From: an uncultured Erythrobacter sp.
GTDB taxonomy: Bacteria; Pseudomonadota; Alphaproteobacteria; Sphingomonadales; Sphingomonadaceae
NCBI RefSeq assembly: GCF_958304185.1
Contig: NZ_OY284436.1
Location: forward strand, 203,501 to 267,500
Direction of reading: 5' to 3'
DNA length: 64,000 nt
Part shown: positions 24,425 through 32,990 of the stretch, piece after piece
Layout of the letters: each line of letters begins with the position of its first letter
How positions within the stretch are numbered: position 1 is the stretch's first letter
Position numbers and translations under genes: made by a program
The notes under the pieces: model-generated
What the model was told of the DNA's origin: nothing
The model's database searches: none
What the model saw: the letters and a program-made list of their open reading frames with translations, nothing else

Positions 24425-26626
24425 ATGAGCACGTCACCGATTGGCAACGCGGATGTTTCCGCAGGCGCAGGCCCCATGCAGATGGCCGAGCTGGCTCATG
24501 ACGAATCCCCCTATTTCAACCGCGAGCTGTCATGGCTCCAATTCAACCAGCGCGTGCTGGCGGAGGCCTGCAATCCGGCCTACCCGCTGCTCGAACGGCT
24601 GCGGTTCCTGTCGATTTCGGGCAGCAATCTCGATGAATTCATGATGATCCGTGTCGCCGGGCTGGTGGGTCAGGTGCAGCGCGGCATGGCGATCCCCTCG
24701 ATCGACGGGCGCAGCCCCTCGCAGCAATTGGCCGCGATCCGTGAGAAGCTGGCCGAACTCAGCGCTATCCAGCAGACCATCTGGCGCTCGGTGCAGGAAG
24801 GGCTTGCGGGCGCGGATATCCACATCGCCGACGAACAGCGCGTCAGCCCTGCCGCGCACAAGTGGCTCAAGACCTACTTCCTCAATGAAATCCTGCCGAT
24901 CATTACGCCCCAGGCGCTCGATCCGGCGCACCCGTTCCCCTTCGTTCAGAACGAAGGCATGGGCCTGCTGTTCACGCTGACCCGCAATGCGACCGGCGAA
25001 CAGCTGATCGAGATGGTGCTGATCCCCAGCGCGCTGCCCCGCTTCGTGCGGGTGCCGGACGCGGTATCGGGTGACGGCAGCGTGCTCTACATCTCGATTG
25101 CCCGGCTGATCCAGCGCTATGCCGAAGCGCTGTTCCCCGGCTTCACCATTCAGGGTGACGGCTTGTTCCGGGTGCTGCGCGACAGCGATATCGAGATTGA
25201 GGAAGAGGCCGAGGATCTCGTGCGCACCTTCCGCAGCGCGATCCAGCGGCGGCGGCGTGGTCAGGTGATTCAGCTGGAGATCGAGGAGGATTTCGATCCC
25301 GCCGCCGAGCAGCTGCTGCTCGAACAGCTCGGCATCAACGAAGCCGCGGTGATCAAGACCGATGGCATGATCGGGATCGACGGCCTGGCTGAAATCGTCC
25401 GCGAAGACCGGCCCGACCTGAAGTTCGACGCCTATTCCCCGCGCTTTCCCGAACGTATTCGCGAACATGACGGCGATGCTTTCTCGGCCATCCGGGAAAA
25501 GGACATTGTCATCCACCACCCCTACGAAAGCTTCGAAGTGGTGGTCGATTTCATCCGTCAGGCGGCTGCCGATCCCGATGTCGTGGCGATCAAGCAAACG
25601 CTGTATCGTGCAGGCTCTCAATCGGCCGTGGTTGGTGCGCTGATTGAGGCGGCGGAAGCGGGCAAGTCCGTCACCGCCGTGGTGGAGCTGAAAGCCCGCT
25701 TCGACGAGGAGCAGAACCTCAAATGGGCGAGCAAGCTCGAACGTGCGGGCGTGCAGGTCATCTATGGCTTCACCGACTGGAAGACCCACGCCAAGGTCGC
25801 AATGGTGGTGCGGCGCGAAGGCGACGGGTTCCGGTCTTACTGCCACTTTGGCACTGGCAATTATCACCCGGTCACTGCCAAGGTTTACACTGACCTCAGC
25901 TTCTTCACCGCCGATCCCAAGCTGGCGCGCGATGCGGCCAAGATGTTCAACTTCGTGACCGGCTATGTCGAGCCCCACGCGCTCGAACGCATCCACATCG
26001 CCCCGATTGATCTGCGTGAGGAAATCTACAGCCGCATCGATACCGAAATTGCCAATGCGCAAGCTGGAAAGCCTGCCGCTGTCTGGTTCAAGTGCAACCA
26101 GCTGACCGATGAAGGGATCATCGACCGGCTCTATGCCGCCAGCAATGCCGGGGTGCAGGTCGAGCTGGTGGTGCGCGGCATCTGCTGCCTGCGGCCGGGC
26201 ATCGCCGGCCTGTCCGAGAACATCCGTGTGAAATCGGTCATTGGCCGCTTCCTCGAACACAGCCGCATCTATGCCTTCGCCAATGGCCACGCCATGCCGA
26301 GCGCCCACGCGGCGGTGTTCATCGCCTCTGCGGACATGATGAGCCGCAATCTCGATCGCCGGGTCGAGGCGCTCATCCCGATCCTTAACCGCACGGTGCA
26401 CGATCAGGTGCTTCAGCAAGTGCTGCTCGCCAATATGCTCGATACTGAACAAAGCTGGTGGCTGCATCCTGACGGCAGCTATTCGCGCTTTACCGTCGAA
26501 GAGGGGCGCAAGCCGTTCAACTGCCATCGCTATTTCATGACCAACCCTTCGCTATCCGGGCGCGGCGGAGCGCTGGAGGCCGGGGCCGTTCCCAAGCTTT
26601 CGCTGCGCCGGGGAGCAGCGGCATGA
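24425..26626 (+). CDS. ppk1: Polyphosphate kinase 1
   Basis: Makes inorganic polyphosphate from ATP (reversible). The 733-aa protein is full length for PPK1: N-terminal helical domain beginning with FNRELSWLQFNQRVLAEA, a middle domain with MVLIPSALPRFVRVP, and two phospholipase-D-like C-terminal domains. The catalytic His segment CHFGTGNYHP and the second His segment FLEHSRIYAFANGH are both present. It overlaps ppx by four bases (ATGA), so polymer synthesis and breakdown are co-expressed. Confidence 0.96.
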   Translation: MSTSPIGNADVSAGAGPMQMAELAHDESPYFNRELSWLQFNQRVLAEACNPAYPLLERLRFLSISGSNLDEFMMIRVAGLVGQVQRGMAIPSIDGRSPSQQLAAIREKLAELSAIQQTIWRSVQEGLAGADIHIADEQRVSPAAHKWLKTYFLNEILPIITPQALDPAHPFPFVQNEGMGLLFTLTRNATGEQLIEMVLIPSALPRFVRVPDAVSGDGSVLYISIARLIQRYAEALFPGFTIQGDGLFRVLRDSDIEIEEEAEDLVRTFRSAIQRRRRGQVIQLEIEEDFDPAAEQLLLEQLGINEAAVIKTDGMIGIDGLAEIVREDRPDLKFDAYSPRFPERIREHDGDAFSAIREKDIVIHHPYESFEVVVDFIRQAAADPDVVAIKQTLYRAGSQSAVVGALIEAAEAGKSVTAVVELKARFDEEQNLKWASKLERAGVQVIYGFTDWKTHAKVAMVVRREGDGFRSYCHFGTGNYHPVTAKVYTDLSFFTADPKLARDAAKMFNFVTGYVEPHALERIHIAPIDLREEIYSRIDTEIANAQAGKPAAVWFKCNQLTDEGIIDRLYAASNAGVQVELVVRGICCLRPGIAGLSENIRVKSVIGRFLEHSRIYAFANGHAMPSAHAAVFIASADMMSRNLDRRVEALIPILNRTVHDQVLQQVLLANMLDTEQSWWLHPDGSYSRFTVEEGRKPFNCHRYFMTNPSLSGRGGALEAGAVPKLSLRRGAAA

Positions 26627-28152
26627 TCTGGCGCTGGCGGCGCGAAAGCCGTGACAGTGCGCTGGGCGGCAACACGGCCGAACGCGCGATCATCGACATC
26701 GGTTCGAACACGGTGCGCCTGGTCGTCTATGGCGGCACGATGCGCGCGCCCACGGTGCTGCTCAACGAGAAGGTGACTGCGAAGCTCGGGCGCGAGATCG
26801 CAGCGACTGGCAGGCTTGCGGACGAGGCGATGGCGCTGGCGCTGCGAGGGCTGAAGCGGTTTGCGCTGCTGCTCGCCGATCTCGGGATCAAGGATATCGA
26901 GACCGTGGCGACCGCTGCGGTGCGCGAGGCGGCCAATGGCCCCGAATTTGTCGAAACCCTGCGCGCGATCGGCCTCAATCCGCGGGTTATCTCGGGCGAG
27001 GAAGAAGCGCTGCTGAGCGCTCACGGCGTGATCGGTGCCTTCCCCGATGCGCGCGGGATCGTTGCCGACCTTGGCGGGGGCAGCCTAGAATTGGTGCGGG
27101 TGGCGGGCGGCCAAACCGACAGCGCCAGCACGCTCCCGCTTGGCACTTTGCGCTTGCCCGAACACCGCAAGGGCGGGCGGGGCGAGATGCGCAAGAGCCT
27201 CGACAAGGTGATCCGCAAGGCTGGATGGGACTTGTCGGCGGCGCCTGCGGCGGAGAATGGCACGCTCTATCTGGTGGGCGGCACATGGCGGGCGATGGCG
27301 GTCTATGCGATGGCGGCGCGCGGCTATCCGCTGAGCGACCCGCACGGCTTCGCGATCGAAGGTACCGCCGCGCTGGAGCTCGCCACCGGCCTTGCGTTGA
27401 GCGAAACCGATGTCCTGAAAGGCCGCGAGCGGATTTCAGCCATGCGGGCGGAGAAGCTTCCCGATGCCGCTGTGCTGCTGCAAGCACTGCTGACGCGGTT
27501 GGCACCCGAGCAGGTGGTGTTTTCGTCATGGGGACTGCGCGAAGGGCTGCTTTATGATCGCTTGCCTGCGCACACCAAGGCGCAGGACCCGCTGCTGGCG
27601 GGCGTGGCGGTATTCTCCAGCCAGCGCGGCTCTGCCCCGACGCTGGCAACACGGATGGCGGCCTGGACGCTGGATGCTGCCCCTGCGCGCGAACATGGCA
27701 GTGAGCGGCTGCGGCTGGCGGCGACCATGCTCGCGCTCGCCGCAATGCAGATCGAGCCTAACATCCGGCTGCCGCAAGCGATCAACTGGGCGCTGCACAA
27801 GCGTTGGGTCGGGGTCGACGGCAAGGGCCGGGCGATGCTGGCTGCGGCGATTGCGGCCAATGGCAACCAGCTCAGCCTGCCCGCCGAAGTGCGCGCGCTG
27901 GCCTGTCCCGAAGCGATCGAGGAAGCGGTGCGCTGGGGCCTCGCCCTGCGGCTGGCGCGCCGGCTCGGCGGTCAATCGGCCCGCTCGCTTGAGGTGAGCC
28001 GGTTGGTGGTTGATGAAGGCACGCTGGTGCTGCGCCTTGCGGAAAGCCACGCGGCACTGTTCGGCTCGCCGACCGAGAAAGATATGAAGTTGCTCGCCGG
28101 ACGGCTGGGGATCGGCTGGCGGGTCGATATCGTGCCGGAAAGCGCGCTTTAA
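26623..28152 (+). CDS. ppx: Exopolyphosphatase (Ppx/GppA family)
   Basis: Hydrolyses terminal phosphates from polyphosphate, or pppGpp in the GppA branch. The 509-aa protein has the actin-fold motifs IDIGSNTVRLVVY (about residues 23-35), ATAAVREAANG and VADLGGGSLELV, plus the C-terminal helical domain of long Ppx proteins. It is translationally coupled to ppk1, which favours the exopolyphosphatase role. Its stop overlaps the stop of the convergent transporter gene by four bases, leaving no room for a terminator between them. Confidence 0.93.
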   Translation: MIWRWRRESRDSALGGNTAERAIIDIGSNTVRLVVYGGTMRAPTVLLNEKVTAKLGREIAATGRLADEAMALALRGLKRFALLLADLGIKDIETVATAAVREAANGPEFVETLRAIGLNPRVISGEEEALLSAHGVIGAFPDARGIVADLGGGSLELVRVAGGQTDSASTLPLGTLRLPEHRKGGRGEMRKSLDKVIRKAGWDLSAAPAAENGTLYLVGGTWRAMAVYAMAARGYPLSDPHGFAIEGTAALELATGLALSETDVLKGRERISAMRAEKLPDAAVLLQALLTRLAPEQVVFSSWGLREGLLYDRLPAHTKAQDPLLAGVAVFSSQRGSAPTLATRMAAWTLDAAPAREHGSERLRLAATMLALAAMQIEPNIRLPQAINWALHKRWVGVDGKGRAMLAAAIAANGNQLSLPAEVRALACPEAIEEAVRWGLALRLARRLGGQSARSLEVSRLVVDEGTLVLRLAESHAALFGSPTEKDMKLLAGRLGIGWRVDIVPESAL

Positions 28153-29033
28153 GGGGCGGGCTGCTGGGATTTGGCGAAGGGCGAGAAGTCGGTGTCGACG
28201 TCGAACAGATCGACGCCCTCTGCGGTCTTCAGCCGGTTCACCACCACATAGGTCACCGGGGTCAGCACCGCTTCCCACGCCACTTTCAGCGCCCAGTTGG
28301 TGATCATCACGGTCAGCACCGCTTCGGTCGTCCAGATGCCGTAGAAGGCGATGGGGTAGAAGATCAGGCTGTCGACGCCTTGTCCGACGAAGGTCGAGCC
28401 GATGGTGCGGGTCCACAGGGCGCGGCCCTTGGTGAGCACCTTCATCTTGGCCATGACGAAGGAATTGACGAACTCGCCCGCCCAAAAGGCGATGATCGAG
28501 GCGACGACGATGCGCCAGGTGCTGCCGAACACGCTTTCATAAGTGCTCTGGCAGATTTTTCCGCCGGTGACGGCCGCGTTGGCGGTGGCGGTGTCCGGGC
28601 GCGGGCCGCCGAACCCGCTGGCCGCGCATTCCCACCCAGCGAAGGGCGGCAGGGCGGTGACAACATAGGACATGAAGGCGAGGAACAGCATCGCTGCCGT
28701 CCCCACCCAGATCACCCGGCGCGCCTTGGCAAAGCCGTAAATCTCGGTCAGCACGTCGCCGATGACATAGCCCAGCGGGAAGAACAGAATCCCCGCGCCA
28801 TAGATGAAGACGCCGTCAGGCGCGGGCCACCAGCCTTGTGGCCAGAATGGCACATCGACAAAGGTCAGCTTGGCCGCGCCAATGATGTTCGACAGCAGCA
28901 GGATTGCGACGAAGGCGGCCATCACCAGATCATAGTACCGGAACGTGATCGGCGGGCGGCTGGTGGCGACAATGCCGTCGGTCGGATCGCGGTCAAAGGC
29001 GGCTGCTGGATCAGCGGGAGCGGTGTTTTCCAT
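28149..29033 (-). CDS. yhhQ: Queuosine precursor transporter (YhhQ/QueT-like family)
   Basis: Membrane protein thought to import 7-cyano- or 7-aminomethyl-7-deazaguanine for tRNA queuosine. The 294-aa protein has about six membrane segments and the family blocks FFPLGYVIGDVLTEIYGFAKAR and GSTFVGQGVDSLIFYPIAF. An unusually long periplasmic loop with two Cys (WECAAS and GKICQ) separates the third and fourth segments. I chose the ATG at 29033 over the open frame's earlier start at 29069; the difference is 12 residues. Confidence 0.85.
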   Translation of the reverse strand: MENTAPADPAAAFDRDPTDGIVATSRPPITFRYYDLVMAAFVAILLLSNIIGAAKLTFVDVPFWPQGWWPAPDGVFIYGAGILFFPLGYVIGDVLTEIYGFAKARRVIWVGTAAMLFLAFMSYVVTALPPFAGWECAASGFGGPRPDTATANAAVTGGKICQSTYESVFGSTWRIVVASIIAFWAGEFVNSFVMAKMKVLTKGRALWTRTIGSTFVGQGVDSLIFYPIAFYGIWTTEAVLTVMITNWALKVAWEAVLTPVTYVVVNRLKTAEGVDLFDVDTDFSPFAKSQQPAP

Positions 29034-29108
29034 CGCTTGACCGATTAGCGTGATTTGCCTGTGCGGCAAAGCGCGCTATTGGGCAGCCGTCTCCCATGTT
29101 TCGGGTGC

Positions 29109-29185
29109 GCGCCCGTAGCTCATCTGGATAGAGCGCGAGACTTCTAATCTTGAGGCAGCAGGTTCGAGTCCTGCCGGGCGCGCCA
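29109..29185 (+). tRNA. tRNA-Arg (anticodon UCU)
   Basis: A complete 77-nt cloverleaf: acceptor stem GCGCCCG/CGGGCGC, D-arm GCTC-ATCTGGATA-GAGC, anticodon stem CGAGA/TCTTG with loop CTTCTAA (anticodon TCT reading AGA), T-arm with GGTTCGAGTCC, and an encoded 3' CCA at 29183-29185. It lies 16 bp before rlmJ on the same strand. No repeat of its 3' end that would mark an integrated element was noticed downstream. Confidence 0.97.
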
Positions 29186-29201
29186 ATTTCTGGTCTTCAC
29201 G

Positions 29202-30044
29202 ATGAATTACCGCCATTCCTTCCATGCCGGCAACAGCGCCGATGTCGTGAAGCACAGCCTGCTGATCGCGCTGGTGCGGGCCTTGCAGCTTAAAGACAGC
29301 GCTCTCACCCTGATCGACACCCATGCCGGCAGCGGGCTCTACGATCTTGCGGGCGAGGAGGCCGGGCGCACTGGCGAAGCCACGCAGGGCGTGGTGCGGG
29401 CCTTTGCCGACCGGAACCCCCTGCTGGATGAATACCGCGCTGCCGTTACCGCAGTGAATGGGGCCGAGAACACCGGGGCCGGACCGCGCCTCTACCCCGG
29501 CTCCCCGCGGATTATGGCACAGCTTCTCCGCCCGCAGGATGTCATGATCCTCAACGAAAAGCACCCCGAGGACGCCTATGCCTTGCGCGGTGTCATGCGC
29601 GGCACCCCTGCGGCCGTGCATGAGCGCGACGCCTACGAGCTATGGCTGGCGATGCTGCCGACCCGGACACCGCGCGGCGTGGTGGTGGTCGACCCGCCCT
29701 ACGAGCAGACCGATGAGCGGAGCCGCATCACCGCCACCCTCGCCGCCGCGCACCGCAAGTGGTCGCACGGCGTGACTGTGATCTGGTATCCCCTGAAGGA
29801 ACGGCCCACCCATGCTCTGTGGAAAGACAAGCTGCGCCAGCTTGGTATCCCAAAGCTTCTGACGGTGGAGCATTGGCTGTATGATGCCGACCAGCCCGGC
29901 ATCTACAACGGCGCGGGGCTGTTCATCGTCAACCCGCCCTATGCCTTCACCCAAGGACTGCCACCTCTGTTGGAAGCCCTGCGCGCGCCGCTCGCGCCCG
30001 AGGGGCATCGCGGCGAGATTACAGCCGCTTGGTTGAGCGAATAG
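29202..30044 (+). CDS. rlmJ: 23S rRNA (adenine(2030)-N6)-methyltransferase
   Basis: S-adenosylmethionine-dependent methyltransferase acting on 23S rRNA A2030. The 280-aa protein begins MNYRHSFHAGNSADVVKHSLL, the RlmJ signature, has the cofactor segment LIDTHAGSGLYDL, and the N6-adenine catalytic motif VVVDPPYEQ (about residues 162-170). Its length matches the family. It follows the tRNA-Arg gene at once and may share its transcript. Confidence 0.95.
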   Translation: MNYRHSFHAGNSADVVKHSLLIALVRALQLKDSALTLIDTHAGSGLYDLAGEEAGRTGEATQGVVRAFADRNPLLDEYRAAVTAVNGAENTGAGPRLYPGSPRIMAQLLRPQDVMILNEKHPEDAYALRGVMRGTPAAVHERDAYELWLAMLPTRTPRGVVVVDPPYEQTDERSRITATLAAAHRKWSHGVTVIWYPLKERPTHALWKDKLRQLGIPKLLTVEHWLYDADQPGIYNGAGLFIVNPPYAFTQGLPPLLEALRAPLAPEGHRGEITAAWLSE

Positions 30045-30066
30045 AGCAAGCACTGATCGCGCCAAA

Positions 30067-31290
30067 TCATCCGGCGATCGTCGCATCCGAGTTGAGCATG
30101 ACTGTGCGCCCGCTCTGCGCTGCGGCGTAAATCGCTTCGATCAGGCGCAGGTCGCGCAGGCCCATTTGGCCGGGGGTGATGATCGCGGTGCCCTCTCTGA
30201 TCGCGCTGGCGAGATGGTCGAGTTGGCCGGCGAACTGGACTTCCGAATCCCCCGGCGTGAGCTCGCGCCGGTCGCGGCCCGACTCTAGTGCGAGCGTCAG
30301 GCCATCATAATTGGTCGCTGGGCGCATCACCAGCGCGCCTGCGGTGCCGCGCGCCTCCACCATGTTGAGACCGGCCGAATCGTAGGAAGTCACGATCTGC
30401 GCCGCCGCGCCCGAGGGGAAGTGCCATTGGGTCGCGACATGGGCGTAGATTTCCGCAAAGCGCGGATCGTTGGCGGGGCGATAGGCGCTTGCGCTGATCC
30501 GGTCGGGCAGCTCGCCTGACAGGTAGAGCGCGGCCTGAAGCCCATAGATCCCGTAATCCTCCAGCGGCCCGCAGCCCGCCAGTGCGCGGCTGACGCGCCA
30601 GTTCTGCGCCGGGGTAGTTGGACCCATGCGGTAGGAATGCTCGGTGCGGATCAGCCGGAGGTCGCCCACAGCCTTGTCGCGCATTAGCGCCATCGCGGCG
30701 CGGTTGTAGGGCTCGAAATGGCAGCGATAGGCGATCATCAGCTTGCGATTGGCACGCTGGCTGGCGGCGATCATGCGTTCGCACTCGGCGCTGGAGAGCG
30801 CCATCGGCTTTTCGCACATGACGTGCTTGCCCGCGGCAAAGGCACGCTCGGCCCATTCGGCATGAAGTCCGGTCGGGAGCACGATATAGACCGCATCGAC
30901 CGCCGGGTTGGCGGCGATTCCAGCGAAACTGTCGTAGGAGTAGCGGGCTTGCTGCGGCACGCCGTAAGCCTCGCCCACTTCCCGCAGCTTGGCAGAATTG
31001 CCCGAGACCAGCGCGGCGATATGCGCACGCTCGGATTGAGCGAAGCGCGGCATGATCTGCTTCAGTGCATAGTCGCCGAGGCCGATGATGGCGAAGCCGA
31101 CGCTGCCCGGCTGGCGCGGGCGCGGAGGGGCAGAGGTGAGCGTCAGCCCGTCCGGTAGCGGCTGGCCGGTGGCGACCGGGCTGCGCGATGGGCCAAGCGC
31201 TGCCGCACCCGAGACCACCAGACCTGCCGCCGCCGCGGTGCCGCCGACTTCGATCAGCCGCCGCCGGGTGATGCCGTGATCCTGCGTCAT
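30067..31290 (-). CDS. Tat-exported Gfo/Idh/MocA-family sugar oxidoreductase
   Basis: A 407-aa NAD(P)-dependent oxidoreductase with a twin-arginine signal (TRRRLIEVGGTAAAAG), a Rossmann segment (FAIIGLGDYALKQIMPRFA) and the catalytic Lys in MCEKPMALS. Exported members of this family include Zymomonas glucose-fructose oxidoreductase and the aldose-aldose oxidoreductase of Caulobacter crescentus, which keep the cofactor bound. Here it could oxidise xylose or xylo-oligosaccharides to aldonolactones in the periplasm. The start at 31290 has AGGAGG upstream; the longer open frame overlaps the dehydrogenase gene. It lies 13 bp after the ketoglutarate-semialdehyde dehydrogenase gene in one operon. 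Confidence 0.85.
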   Translation of the reverse strand: MTQDHGITRRRLIEVGGTAAAAGLVVSGAAALGPSRSPVATGQPLPDGLTLTSAPPRPRQPGSVGFAIIGLGDYALKQIMPRFAQSERAHIAALVSGNSAKLREVGEAYGVPQQARYSYDSFAGIAANPAVDAVYIVLPTGLHAEWAERAFAAGKHVMCEKPMALSSAECERMIAASQRANRKLMIAYRCHFEPYNRAAMALMRDKAVGDLRLIRTEHSYRMGPTTPAQNWRVSRALAGCGPLEDYGIYGLQAALYLSGELPDRISASAYRPANDPRFAEIYAHVATQWHFPSGAAAQIVTSYDSAGLNMVEARGTAGALVMRPATNYDGLTLALESGRDRRELTPGDSEVQFAGQLDHLASAIREGTAIITPGQMGLRDLRLIEAIYAAAQSGRTVMLNSDATIAG

Positions 31291-31303
31291 GCCAAGCCTC
31301 CTT

Positions 31304-32866
31304 TTAGGCTTCCCAAGTCCCGTCGACCCGACGTAGCACGGTGCTCGGCCCATCGAGCAGCGCTTTGGGCAGGAGTGCGGCAGGCAGATCCTGATAGCTG
31401 ACTGGCCGCAGGAATCGATCAATCGCCAGCGTACCGACCGAGGTACTGCGCCCGTCCGACGTGGCGGGGAAGGGGCCGCCGTGAACCATCGCGTGGGTCA
31501 CCTCGACGCCTGTGGGCCAGGCATTGGCGATGATCCGCCCTGCGCGGTTTTCGAGGATCGGGATGAGGTTGCGCGCCGCTGGATAGTCGGCCGCGGCCAT
31601 GTGCAGGGTTGCGGTGAGCTGGCCCTCCATGCTCGCCAGGATCGCGGCGACTTCGTCCAGGTCGGCGCAGACGACGATGATCGAGCTGGGGCCGAACACT
31701 TCATGGCCCAGCGCCGGGTTGGCGCGGAATGCTGCGCCCGAGACGGTGAAGACCTGCGCCTGTCCGCAAGCACCCGCGCCCGCTGCGCCGCTTCCGACCA
31801 GCACCGCGCCCGGCTGAGCGCCGATGGTGTCGATGCCCTTGGCATAGGCGGACTGGATGCCAGCCGTCAGCATGGTCTGCGCCGGAATGCCTGGGAGCGC
31901 GCCGCCCACGGCAGCGATGAAGCGGGTGGTCGCCTCTCCCTCAACCGCCAGCAAAATCCCTGGATTGGTGCAGAACTGGCCGGCACCCATCGACAGCGAG
32001 CCTACATAGGCGGCGGCGAGTTCGTCTGCCGCTTCTTCCATCCGGGCGGGCATCAGCACCACCGGATTTACGCTGCTCATCTCGGCATAGACCGGGATCG
32101 GAACGGCGCGCGCGGCGGCGTGGTTCATCAGTGCGAGGCCTCCGGCGCGCGAGCCGGTGAAACCGACCGCGGCGATGCGCGGGTCTTTCACCAGCGCCTC
32201 GCCCAGCGTGAAGTCCGTGCCGTTCACAAGGCTGAACACACCATCCGGAAGCCCCGCTTCGCGCACTGCGGCGAGGATCGCTCCGGCCACCAGTTCGGAC
32301 GTGCCGGGGTGCGCCGGATGGCCTTTGACCACCACGCAGCACCCGGCGGCAAGCGCCGAGGCGGTGTCCCCGCCTGCGACCGAGAAGGCGAGCGGGAAAT
32401 TGCTCGCGCCGAACACCGCAACCGGGCCCACGGGCACCTTGCGCATTCGGAGATCAGGCTTGGGCGGAGTGCGCTGGGGCAGCGCGTGATCAATCCTAAG
32501 GCCCTGCCACGCGCCGTTTTCGACCTCGTCAGCGAACAGGCGCAGCTGACCCACAGTGCGCCCGCGTTCGCCATTAAGACGCGCTTCGGGCAGGCCGCTT
32601 TCCAGCATCGCGCGCTGGGTCAGCGTATCGCCGAGCGCGTCGATTCTCTCGGCGACGAGCCGCATAAATGCGGCGCGCTGCGCCAAGGGGAGGTTGGCGA
32701 ACACCGGCTGCGCCGCTGCCGCTGCCGCGCAGGCATCGGCGACATCATCGGTGCTGGCCTGCGCAAACTCCGGTTCGAGCGCCGCGCCGCTTGCTGCCGC
32801 CACCGCCGCGAAGCGCTCCGCGCCATCGCGCCATTCGCCCGCAACCAAAAATTTGCCCGTCAGCAT
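31304..32866 (-). CDS. xylA: 2-oxoglutarate semialdehyde (2,5-dioxovalerate) dehydrogenase
   Basis: Aldehyde dehydrogenase, 520 aa, probably carrying out the last Weimberg step from 2-oxoglutarate semialdehyde to 2-oxoglutarate (the gene called xylA in Caulobacter, not xylose isomerase). It has FGASNFPLAFSVAGGDTASALA, the catalytic Glu segment AEMSSVNPVV and the catalytic Cys in AGQFCTNPG, as in the ketoglutarate-semialdehyde group. AGAGG precedes the ATG. It is divergent from the sugar transporter with a regulator-type palindrome between them, and all other Weimberg genes are in the window. Confidence 0.87.
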   Translation of the reverse strand: MLTGKFLVAGEWRDGAERFAAVAAASGAALEPEFAQASTDDVADACAAAAAAQPVFANLPLAQRAAFMRLVAERIDALGDTLTQRAMLESGLPEARLNGERGRTVGQLRLFADEVENGAWQGLRIDHALPQRTPPKPDLRMRKVPVGPVAVFGASNFPLAFSVAGGDTASALAAGCCVVVKGHPAHPGTSELVAGAILAAVREAGLPDGVFSLVNGTDFTLGEALVKDPRIAAVGFTGSRAGGLALMNHAAARAVPIPVYAEMSSVNPVVLMPARMEEAADELAAAYVGSLSMGAGQFCTNPGILLAVEGEATTRFIAAVGGALPGIPAQTMLTAGIQSAYAKGIDTIGAQPGAVLVGSGAAGAGACGQAQVFTVSGAAFRANPALGHEVFGPSSIIVVCADLDEVAAILASMEGQLTATLHMAAADYPAARNLIPILENRAGRIIANAWPTGVEVTHAMVHGGPFPATSDGRSTSVGTLAIDRFLRPVSYQDLPAALLPKALLDGPSTVLRRVDGTWEA

Positions 32867-32935
32867 TGCCGTTCCTCTCGAAGCCCGAATCCGTTTGTGA
32901 AAACGCGGCTTGCCATAGCGCGATTTTCAGTGAAA

Positions 32936-32947
32936 GGTAGCGCTACC
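32936..32947. promoter_or_regulatory. Candidate LacI-family operator between dehydrogenase and sugar transporter genes
   Basis: GGTAGCGCTACC is a perfect 12-bp palindrome in the 124-bp gap between the divergent genes at 32866 and 32991. Near-identical palindromes occur at 41646 and 51230, before other xylan genes. The central GC flanked by TA is typical of LacI-family sites. Confidence 0.7.
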
Positions 32948-32959
32948 ATAAATGGTGTG

Positions 32960-32977
32960 GGTTGCAACATAGCAACC
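32960..32977 (+). promoter_or_regulatory. Small hairpin in the leader of the sugar transporter gene
   Basis: GGTTGC-AACATA-GCAACC forms a six-bp stem with a six-base loop, ending two bases before the ribosome-binding site GGGAGAGGG. It could affect translation or be a second protein-binding site; no known element was recognised. Confidence 0.3.
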
Positions 32978-32990
32978 GGGGAGAGGGATC

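Noticed and set aside
29109..29185. tRNA-Arg gene as an attachment site of an integrated element
   Set aside because: The tRNA is intact, followed at once by the housekeeping gene rlmJ; no integrase gene or repeat of the tRNA 3' end was seen in the window.
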